Shown one piece after another: positions 1 through 5,132 of a stretch of 7,015 nt of DNA. The stretch's first letter is position 1; every line of letters starts with the position of its first letter. The DNA comes from Candidatus Zixiibacteriota bacterium (GTDB lineage Bacteria; Zixibacteria; MSB-5A5; GN15; FEB-12), in the NCBI GenBank assembly GCA_003641345.1, contig QNAD01000107.1, forward strand, positions 1 to 7,015, written 5' to 3'. Position numbers and translations under genes: made by a program. Below the pieces are notes generated by a model. It ran no database searches and was not told the DNA's origin. It saw only the letters and a list, made by a program, of their open reading frames with translations.

Positions 1-1
1 C

Positions 2-253
2 GATATTTATACATCGGTGAAAGTGTCATTTAAAGATGCAATTCTTGGCACCAAAGTACAAGCTGAAACGCTTACAAAAAAAATAGCGATGACTATCAAG
101 CCGGGCACCCAGCCGGGAACGCTGATGCGTCTTAAAGGGATGGGACTTGCTGTAGGCGATAAAAATGGCGACCTGTTTGTGAAAGTTGAAATTGACATCC
201 CGGAAAAAATCACTGACAAACAAAGGGAGCTACTGAATAAATGGAACGAGTAG
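2..253 (+). CDS. dnaJ: DnaJ/CbpA-type Hsp40 co-chaperone, C-terminal fragment (5' end outside window)
   Basis: The reading frame is already open at the first full codon (base 2: D-I-Y-T-S-V-K-V) and ends at TAG 251-253, so this is the last 83 residues of a longer protein; the internal GTG at 17 is not the start. The fragment carries the signature of the second DnaJ C-terminal substrate-binding domain: 'FKDAILGTKV', then 'IKPGTQPGTLMRLKGMG', then 'GDLFVKVEIDIPEKIT' and the closing 'QRELL' helix. Family knowledge: these proteins bind unfolded clients through the C-terminal beta domains and pass them to DnaK, stimulating its ATPase through an N-terminal J domain, which is not visible here. The protein stops a few residues after the domain, as in CbpA-like and short DnaJ forms. 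Whether this is the main dnaJ or a cbpA-type paralogue cannot be decided, because the J domain and any zinc-finger region lie upstream. Confidence 0.93.
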   Translation, partial: DIYTSVKVSFKDAILGTKVQAETLTKKIAMTIKPGTQPGTLMRLKGMGLAVGDKNGDLFVKVEIDIPEKITDKQRELLNKWNE

Positions 254-257
254 AGTG

Positions 258-947
258 ATGTTAAGAGAAATTTTTCATGAAATAGATTATTATCTCTCAA
301 AATTATCAGAACTTCATGAAGAATTGGAAAACGCTTGGAAGAGTAAAAGTAATGCTATAATTGCGGACAATGATAACATCTTATTTAATGAAAAAGGATG
401 GGATTATGATGTTAGATATCCAATAATTTCAAGAAGTTTCATGTTTGTTAGTGTTATGGCGTTCGTTGAAGCAAGGTTTGAAACTATTTGTAGAGCAATT
501 GATGAAATTGCTTTTGATAAGTTTCGATTATCAAATAATAATAAAAGCTCTTGTTTATTTTCAAAGTTCATTCGTAGACTCATATTCAGAAATGAACACA
601 CACCTAAAATTATTTATTTATGTGACAAATTTCTAAAAGAAAAAATAGGTATAAATTATAATAGCGTATCAAAAACAGAATTAAAGTTACTAAGTTTGAT
701 TCGGAACAAAATTATACATTCTAATTCCGTATTTAATAAAAAAGAAATAATTAAATTTAATAAACGAATTCAGAAAGTTCAAAAATATAACAGTATTCGC
801 TTTAGTGATGAAAGTAGTAAAGTAATTATTGAAAAGGATTTTGTACATGATGTTACACTTAGCTACAAACAAATGTTTAATGAGATAAATGTTCAGCTAA
901 TTGATAAAGGGATAATTCAAAAACCTTCAACTATGTTAGATAAATAA
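258..947 (+). CDS. Uncharacterised HEPN-like protein (possible RNase domain)
   Basis: This 229-residue soluble protein has no signal peptide or membrane helix. I do not recognise a named family, but its build resembles HEPN all-alpha proteins. There is a helical N-terminus (2-30), a hydrophobic helix at 60-85 (F-M-F-V-S-V-M-A-F-V-E-A-R-F-E), and near residue 149 the motif R149-N150-x3-H154 in 'LLSLIRNKIIHSNS', which fits the HEPN R-x4-6-H active-site pattern with a polar residue after the arginine. In the HEPN superfamily this pair forms a metal-independent RNase site in many toxins and defence proteins; activity here is inference. ATG 258 is preferred over the in-frame GTG 255, though GTG cannot be excluded; the ribosome site is weak (GAG about eight bases upstream). 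The start lies four bases after the dnaJ stop, so co-transcription is plausible. Base composition is more AT-rich than the dnaJ end, suggesting later acquisition. No nucleotidyltransferase or antitoxin partner is adjacent. Confidence 0.8.
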   Translation: MLREIFHEIDYYLSKLSELHEELENAWKSKSNAIIADNDNILFNEKGWDYDVRYPIISRSFMFVSVMAFVEARFETICRAIDEIAFDKFRLSNNNKSSCLFSKFIRRLIFRNEHTPKIIYLCDKFLKEKIGINYNSVSKTELKLLSLIRNKIIHSNSVFNKKEIIKFNKRIQKVQKYNSIRFSDESSKVIIEKDFVHDVTLSYKQMFNEINVQLIDKGIIQKPSTMLDK

Positions 948-957
948 GTCATAGGGA

Positions 958-976
958 AGAACCCTTTAGTGGTTCT
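958..976 (+). terminator. Weak hairpin after the HEPN-like gene, possible terminator
   Basis: The arms AGAACC (958-963) and GGTTCT (971-976) form a perfect 6-bp stem with a 7-base loop, starting 11 bases after the stop codon. It is not followed by a T-run on either strand, so it is not a classical intrinsic terminator. It could equally be an RNA-stabilising 3' hairpin. Confidence 0.3.
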
Positions 977-1061
977 GCCAAAAGAATCTTAAAATAACAA
1001 GTACAGAAAAAAGAGCAGGCCTCAAGACAAAGAGAGACCTTCCCTACTATTTTCGCTTACA

Positions 1062-1170
1062 GGTAGCCCACCGCTTGCGGTGGGTTTATGTTCAATTCAA
1101 AAGCAGTAGGTTCTCCACTATAGGCGGATTTACACAAATTTCCAGGACCCACCGCAAGCGGTGGGCTACC
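1062..1170. repeat. REPIN-like pair of inverted REP elements with 5' GTAG motifs
   Basis: Two perfect 24-bp copies in opposite orientation (1062-1085 and 1147-1170) flank a 61-bp spacer. Each copy is itself a hairpin: CCCACCGC, a TT centre, then GCGGTGGG, an 8-bp perfect stem. Immediately 5' of each stem, reading each copy in its own direction, is the tetranucleotide GTAG. Family knowledge: GTAG at the foot of a palindrome is a mark of REP sequences recognised by RAYT (REP-associated Y1 transposase) proteins, and inverted REP doublets are called REPINs or BIMEs. No transposase is present in the window, so any mobilising enzyme must act in trans. No target-site duplication is visible at the outer edges. 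Confidence 0.75.
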
Positions 1171-1276
1171 CCTTTGCCACTCAAATCATCAAAAACATGA
1201 AGTAGATGGCATAGCCACTTTATTATTTCGCAAGTAGCAATAGAATTCAAAATGAAAAAGAAACAAGAAAACCTAG

Positions 1277-1296
1277 GTTCCTGTTTTCACAGGAAC
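1277..1296. repeat. Second REP-like palindrome, unrelated to the GTAG pair
   Basis: GTTCCTGT (1277-1284) and ACAGGAAC (1289-1296) form a perfect 8-bp stem with a TTTC tetraloop. The following bases GACA extend it to the pattern 'CCTG-TTTTC-ACAGGAACGACA'. From memory, this resembles the short 'TTCCTG..TTTC..CAGGAAxGACA' palindromes scattered through many bacterial genomes. The sequence is unrelated to the pair at 1062-1170. It is not followed by a T-run, so it is unlikely to be an sbcD terminator. Confidence 0.5.
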
Positions 1297-1426
1297 GACA
1301 ATAAAAATAACGGTAGCATAAATAATAGTGGGTAAATATTTTATTATGTTTGAAGTTATCTAAACTTTTCAAGTTTCATCCTACCCTTACTACTATTTTG
1401 AATAATAATCAAAACAAACTTGTCGC

Positions 1427-2542
1427 CTACTCTTCCCCACCAAGATATTTGATTGCTTCTTTTTTGAGGGCATCTCTATCAAATCCATCAAGACCAATCG
1501 TATCTAAAAATTCAAGAAAACCTTTATCAATTTGACCAATAGACGACCGCCCGAATGATTCCGGCGTATTATCATCTTTTTTTCGTTCAAATTTCAGATC
1601 CAGCGCAAATGATTTGTGGCGTAACTCATTGATAACATTTGTGGGCATCGTTTTGATTGTTTCTGCTGTAATATTTGCAATTTTCAATCGGATAATTTTA
1701 TTAGTATTACCTGCTTTTTCAACTTCGGATTTGATATGTATAGCAAGTTCGTCCCCTCGTTTGCCATTAGCATCAATAACTTTTATATCAACCATCTCTC
1801 TGGTCTTGATTTTATGAAACTGCACTTGAAACGGCTCTAAGTTGACCTCTAAAAACCCTTTCTCGCTCTCTCTCTCGGCTTGTGAGAGCCGTTCGGTTGA
1901 ACCGGCATACCATGCAGTAGAACTTACCTTGCAATAGTTATGAAAATGCCCTAATGCGGTATAATCAAATTTATCCATAAGATTTAAAGGAATTTCCTGC
2001 TCCCCCAAATCAGCCATCGAAAACTCAGGCATTCCGGATGCTACCCCATGCATCACAAGAATATTATATTTATAATTTTCATCCGGAACCAACTTATCCA
2101 TCTCAATTTTCAAAAGGTCATGAGACAAACAATGAGGCAGGGCAAAGATGCAAGTGTCCTTGATTATAACTTTTTTAAGTTTGGAATCGCAGGCTACATA
2201 AAGATTCTCTGTTTGTTTAAAAATTTCTACTGCCGCTCCGATATGCGGTTGTTTTGGGGCATCATGATTACCGGCAATTAAGACTGTTGGGATTTTATTT
2301 TGTTCAGCTAACCGATGGAATTGTTCTCCTGCAATAGCAATTATTTTATTGAATGGTCTGACATTATCAAACAAATCTCCGGCATAAATACAAAAATCCG
2401 GCTTTAATTCTATAATTTTATCAATAGTATCAATAAAACTATTGATTATATCTTCCTGTCTTAAAGTAAGCCCTGACTTTCCTTTTTTAGGATGGTTTTT
2501 CCCTGCCCCCAAATGACTATCTGAAAAATGACAAAATTTCAT
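1427..2542 (-). CDS. sbcD: SbcD/Mre11-family metallophosphoesterase nuclease
   Basis: This 371-residue protein carries the full set of Mre11/SbcD phosphoesterase motifs in order: D8-x-H10 in 'HFSDSHLG', G55-D56 in 'GDLFD', 'GNHD' at 91-94, H165 in 'VMHG', and 'GHFH' at 198-201. These residues coordinate two Mn ions in the family. A capping and C-terminal region follows (about 205-371). Family knowledge: SbcD pairs with the SMC-like ATPase SbcC to form a complex that opens hairpin or protein-blocked DNA ends. I chose ATG 2542 because 'MKFCHFSDSHLG' aligns with the usual SbcD start; an in-frame GTG five codons upstream is also possible. There is no clear Shine-Dalgarno sequence before either. 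The length is close to usual SbcD. No sbcC follows, although it is the normal downstream partner; the next gene converges from the other side. A homologue acting on other nucleic acids in the same superfamily cannot be ruled out. Confidence 0.9.
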   Translation of the reverse strand: MKFCHFSDSHLGAGKNHPKKGKSGLTLRQEDIINSFIDTIDKIIELKPDFCIYAGDLFDNVRPFNKIIAIAGEQFHRLAEQNKIPTVLIAGNHDAPKQPHIGAAVEIFKQTENLYVACDSKLKKVIIKDTCIFALPHCLSHDLLKIEMDKLVPDENYKYNILVMHGVASGMPEFSMADLGEQEIPLNLMDKFDYTALGHFHNYCKVSSTAWYAGSTERLSQAERESEKGFLEVNLEPFQVQFHKIKTREMVDIKVIDANGKRGDELAIHIKSEVEKAGNTNKIIRLKIANITAETIKTMPTNVINELRHKSFALDLKFERKKDDNTPESFGRSSIGQIDKGFLEFLDTIGLDGFDRDALKKEAIKYLGGEE

Positions 2543-2680
2543 AAGAGGAATATACACAGATTAAATAGTAGATGAAATCACAAACTTAAAAAAATTTTAA
2601 TTAGAGTATAAAATTAAATATCTTAAAGAAAATAAGAGAGAATAAAATTATGCTATAAAATAAACAAGCTATGCTTGCAG
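2543..2680 (-). other. AT-rich gap between the response regulator and sbcD
   Basis: This 138-bp gap is almost entirely A/T. Besides the short hairpin next to the regulator stop, it holds a 7-bp A/T-only inverted repeat (2593-2599 with 2609-2615) followed on the minus strand by a run of Ts, and a TATACT (2610-2605) that could be a -10 box but lacks a convincing -35. It suggests that sbcD may be transcribed separately from the regulator, without proving it. Confidence 0.35.
2665..2677 (-). terminator. Possible weak terminator after the response regulator
   Basis: On the minus strand, CAAGC, an ATA loop and GCTTG form a 5-bp stem three bases after the regulator stop codon, followed by TTTATTTTAT. 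The T-rich tail suits Rho-independent termination, but the stem is short and the tail is interrupted. Confidence 0.35.
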
Positions 2681-4108
2681 TTAGTAAATTTCGTAACGGG
2701 AGATTCTATCTCTTAGGGTATTTCGCGAGATGCCTAATATTTCAGATGTTTTCACCTGATTGCCGTTGAGTTGTTTTAAGCAGGAAGAGATAATCGCTTT
2801 TTCAAATGAGGATTCCATAAGTTGAAAAATTTGACCGGGGAAACTGGCGATAAGCTGTGGCATAATCGGTTCTACAAATTTCAGGAAATTTTCAGTGTAA
2901 TCATCTTTCAACTCACTGATTGAAATTTCCGGCTTCCCTTTGTCTTCAGTAAAAGCAGGAAAATCTTCTATCTCAAGCTTATCCCCCTTTGACATAACCA
3001 TAGCTGTATGAATATTATTTTCCAACTCTCTAACATTTCCAGGCCATTGATACTTTAACAAAGACTGCATAGCTTTTTTTGAAACCGGCTTAAGTTGCTC
3101 ACCTAACTGTTTAGAGAATTTTTCACTGAAGTGTTCTATTAAAAGCGGGATATCTGTTCTTCGATCTCTCAGCGGTGGAATGTAAATGGAGAAAACTTTA
3201 AGGCGATAAAACAGATCAACTCTGAAAGCCCCTTCTTTCATGAGTTGCACCAATGATTTATTAGTTGCAGCAATAAGCCTGACATCAATATCTATAGGTT
3301 CATTTCCGCCTACGCGTTCAAATTTTTTCTCCTGAAGAACTCGCAGAAGTTTTGACTGGGTAAGCATTGACATATCACCAATCTCATCCAAAAATAAAGT
3401 CCCTGAATCAGCCTGCTCAAATTTACCAATTCTTTTAAAATAAGCTCCTGTAAAAGAACCTTTCTCATGACCAAAAATTTCCGACTCTAAAAGAGTTTCA
3501 TGCAAAGCAGCACAGTTGACAGATAAAAAAGAATTATTTTTTCTTTTGGAATTACGATGGATTGCCCGTGAGACCAATTCTTTACCAGTTCCGGATTCTC
3601 CGAATATAAGTACGGCGGCATCAGTTTTAGCAACCTGCCCGATAAGTTTTGAGATTTCTATAATTTCCGGAGATTTTCCAATAATTTCATTAACACCAAA
3701 TTCAAGAACTTCTTCTTCTATTGGCTTGAAGGGAGTATTGATAGAAGAATTATTTACAGCTTTATTAACTGTATCTACTAATTTTTCAATATCAAATGGT
3801 TTGGTCAAATATTCATAAGCTCCTTCTCTCATAGCTTCCATTGCATTTTCAGTTGACACAAAACCAGAGATAACTATGACCGGAAGTTTATTGTTTTCTC
3901 TTTTTATTTTCTTGAGAACTTCCAGACCAGAAAGAGTAGGCAAATTAACATCGAGCATTATCAAATCTAAATCATCATGACTTTGAACATAATTTTCTAC
4001 CGATGTACTGTCATCTAAAAAGTCAAAATTAAACTTCCCTGGGTCAAATAGATTTGCCAGGGAAAGAGATAAGTCTTTGTCGTCATCTACTAATAAGATT
4101 TTTTTCAC
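2681..4108 (-). CDS. NtrC-family sigma-54-dependent response regulator
   Basis: This 475-residue protein has three modules. Receiver domain, 1-120: acidic pocket D8-D10, phosphoacceptor D53 in 'IMLDVNLP', S81 and K103 in 'LTKPF'. AAA+ domain, about 140-380: Walker A 'GESGTGKE' 170-177, sigma-54 contact loop 217-222, Walker B 'GTLFLDEIG' 236-244, and arginine residues R296 and R302 in 'FRVDLFYRL'. C-terminal Fis-type helix-turn-helix, about 435-470, with 'TSEILGISRNTLRDRI'. Family knowledge: phosphorylation drives oligomerisation and ATP-dependent opening of sigma-54 promoters. The contact loop reads GSFTGA rather than GAFTGA. GTG 4108 is chosen because 'KKILLVDDD' is the usual receiver start and GGAAGG lies eight bases upstream; the open frame runs 29 codons further but that extension does not look like family sequence. 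No histidine kinase is in the window, and the target genes are unknown. Confidence 0.95.
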   Translation of the reverse strand: MKKILLVDDDKDLSLSLANLFDPGKFNFDFLDDSTSVENYVQSHDDLDLIMLDVNLPTLSGLEVLKKIKRENNKLPVIVISGFVSTENAMEAMREGAYEYLTKPFDIEKLVDTVNKAVNNSSINTPFKPIEEEVLEFGVNEIIGKSPEIIEISKLIGQVAKTDAAVLIFGESGTGKELVSRAIHRNSKRKNNSFLSVNCAALHETLLESEIFGHEKGSFTGAYFKRIGKFEQADSGTLFLDEIGDMSMLTQSKLLRVLQEKKFERVGGNEPIDIDVRLIAATNKSLVQLMKEGAFRVDLFYRLKVFSIYIPPLRDRRTDIPLLIEHFSEKFSKQLGEQLKPVSKKAMQSLLKYQWPGNVRELENNIHTAMVMSKGDKLEIEDFPAFTEDKGKPEISISELKDDYTENFLKFVEPIMPQLIASFPGQIFQLMESSFEKAIISSCLKQLNGNQVKTSEILGISRNTLRDRISRYEIY

Positions 4109-4114
4109 TTTTTT

Positions 4115-4148
4115 TACCTTCCAAATATATAGCTTATATCGGAAGGTA
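4115..4148 (-). promoter_or_regulatory. Leader hairpin overlapping the Shine-Dalgarno of the response regulator
   Basis: On the minus strand TACCTTCC (4148-4141) is perfectly complementary to GGAAGGTA (4122-4115). Between them ATATA (4139-4135) and TATAT (4131-4127) add a second 5-bp stem with an AGC loop. The 3' arm contains GGAAGG, the ribosome binding site placed eight bases before the GTG start, so folding would hide it. The same dyad could instead be a protein operator. No known riboswitch or thermosensor class is recognised. Confidence 0.5.
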
Positions 4149-4209
4149 TTATTTTTTATATAGGACTTTTCTCTATGAGATTTAAAATAAATCAATAAAA
4201 ATAAAAATA

Positions 4210-4238
4210 ATTTTAAAAGAAAAATAAATTCTTTTCAA
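4210..4238 (-). promoter_or_regulatory. Possible housekeeping promoter for the response regulator
   Basis: On the minus strand TTGAAA (4238-4233) and TAAAAT (4215-4210) are separated by 17 bases, each one mismatch from the sigma-70 consensus. Transcription would start near 4203, giving a leader of about 95 bases that includes the hairpin at 4148-4115. In such AT-rich DNA, chance matches are common, and if the organism is a Bacteroidota its promoters would look different. Confidence 0.3.
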
Positions 4239-4295
4239 AATGAAACAGACTTTAAAAAGATATGCAAAATTGAGCAGAATAATTACTGAAAGAAG

Positions 4296-5129
4296 CTACT
4301 CTTCATCAGATAAAAATTTCACCGAAGTACCAATCCAAAAAAAGTTTGCCAGTATATCTAAAACAAGGCTTCCTATTAATAAGATGTAAACCAACTCCGG
4401 TTTAAATTTTTCTATGATTATTTCAGGATGATTATTCACAAAAGAAATTAATATCGGACCTGACAAAACTATACCAGCCAGAAATAGACAGGTCATAGGA
4501 TTATTGATAAAATGCCTTACTGAAACAGAAATTGACTTCAGCACCGACCAACCATAGATAGATATCCCAGGCACAACAAAATAAAACAAAGCAAATACAA
4601 ATACAAATATGGACGGCAACATTAGATATTCAAAAACCATCTGTCTTCGAGGGGAACTCCATAAAAAATCTTTTAAAAGTTCGGGTAGTCCAATACTTAT
4701 AATAAGTAATAAACCGTTTATAACCAACCACCCAACTATCAATGCCCCCCACGATTGCTTAAGAGTTTTTGTGAACTTAACTTTTGTATTGCCATATCGC
4801 TTATAAAATTCTCTGGCAATAAACCCTAATAATAGCCCTTCGAATATTAAACCAAAAATAAATTTAGCCCAACCAAAATACAAACCTAATAATAAAAAAT
4901 GACCGGAATAATGGGTGAAAAATTGGAACTGTTTATCTCCAAAAATTTCAGACCAAATAGATATTATATAATAAAATAGTGGGGATGAAAAATTATGATG
5001 GGCATATAATATCAACCAGTTAACAAACAAATAAATAAATAGCATTAACCAGATTCTACCGGCAAATATATTCCTAAGAGTACTCAGAAAAAGTCCGATG
5101 AACCTATTTATTCTATCTAAGGCATTCAT
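4296..5129 (-). CDS. Hypothetical integral membrane protein, about six transmembrane helices
   Basis: This 277-residue protein is dominated by hydrophobic segments at about 26-43, 78-103, 127-148, 170-192, 212-232 and 247-268, with a basic loop near 106-124 and an acidic tail (S-D-E-E). I do not recognise the family, and no catalytic motif or known transporter signature stands out. The even number of helices and the positively charged N-terminal segment (R6, R9, R19, R25) suggest cytoplasmic N- and C-termini, which is inference. ATG 5129 begins three bases after the stop of the Fn3 lipoprotein gene (TAA-TTG-ATG; a TTG start flush with the stop is also possible). There is no independent Shine-Dalgarno sequence, so translation is probably coupled to the lipoprotein gene. 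A joint role at the cell envelope is likely, but its nature is unknown. Confidence 0.85.
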   Translation of the reverse strand: MNALDRINRFIGLFLSTLRNIFAGRIWLMLFIYLFVNWLILYAHHNFSSPLFYYIISIWSEIFGDKQFQFFTHYSGHFLLLGLYFGWAKFIFGLIFEGLLLGFIAREFYKRYGNTKVKFTKTLKQSWGALIVGWLVINGLLLIISIGLPELLKDFLWSSPRRQMVFEYLMLPSIFVFVFALFYFVVPGISIYGWSVLKSISVSVRHFINNPMTCLFLAGIVLSGPILISFVNNHPEIIIEKFKPELVYILLIGSLVLDILANFFWIGTSVKFLSDEE

Positions 5130-5132
5130 CAA

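Larger units (their letters stand above)
948..1426. other. Gene-free convergent intergenic region with dispersed-repeat palindromes
   Basis: This 479-bp stretch separates two genes that converge on it (HEPN-like on plus, sbcD on minus). I see no credible coding frame. It contains a 6-bp hairpin just after the HEPN-like stop, an inverted pair of REP elements (1062-1170), another palindrome (1277-1296) and a minus-strand 7-codon stub (1379-1356). The G+C-rich REP arms stand out sharply from the AT-rich surroundings. Regions between convergent genes are a typical landing place for REP-type repeats because insertion there disturbs no promoter. Confidence 0.8.

Noticed and set aside
7..300. Minus-strand 97-codon frame
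   Set aside because: It is antisense to the clearly conserved DnaJ C-terminal domain and runs into the next gene.
1062..1170. CRISPR repeat or classic IS ends
   Set aside because: There are only two copies, in opposite orientation, with no spacer series, no transposase frame and no visible target duplication.
1165..1179. GG-N10-GC spacing on the minus strand (TGGCAAAGGGGTAGCC), like a sigma-54 -24/-12 promoter
   Set aside because: It lies across the edge of a REP arm, poorly matches the -12 element, and points to no gene downstream on that strand.
1350..1535. Plus-strand 61-codon frame
   Set aside because: It mostly runs antisense to the sbcD 3' end, with no ribosome site or recognisable product.
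3516..3818. Plus-strand 100-codon frame
   Set aside because: It is antisense to the receiver-AAA+ part of the response regulator, whose coding signal is unmistakable.
4109..4195. 29-codon N-terminal extension of the response regulator
   Set aside because: It is not receiver-like, would run through the leader hairpin, and has no ribosome site, whereas GTG 4108 has GGAAGG at ideal spacing.
4240..4389. Plus-strand 49-codon frame starting ATG AAA CAG
   Set aside because: About two thirds of it overlaps the 3' end of the membrane-protein gene on the other strand, it has no ribosome site, and it resembles no family.
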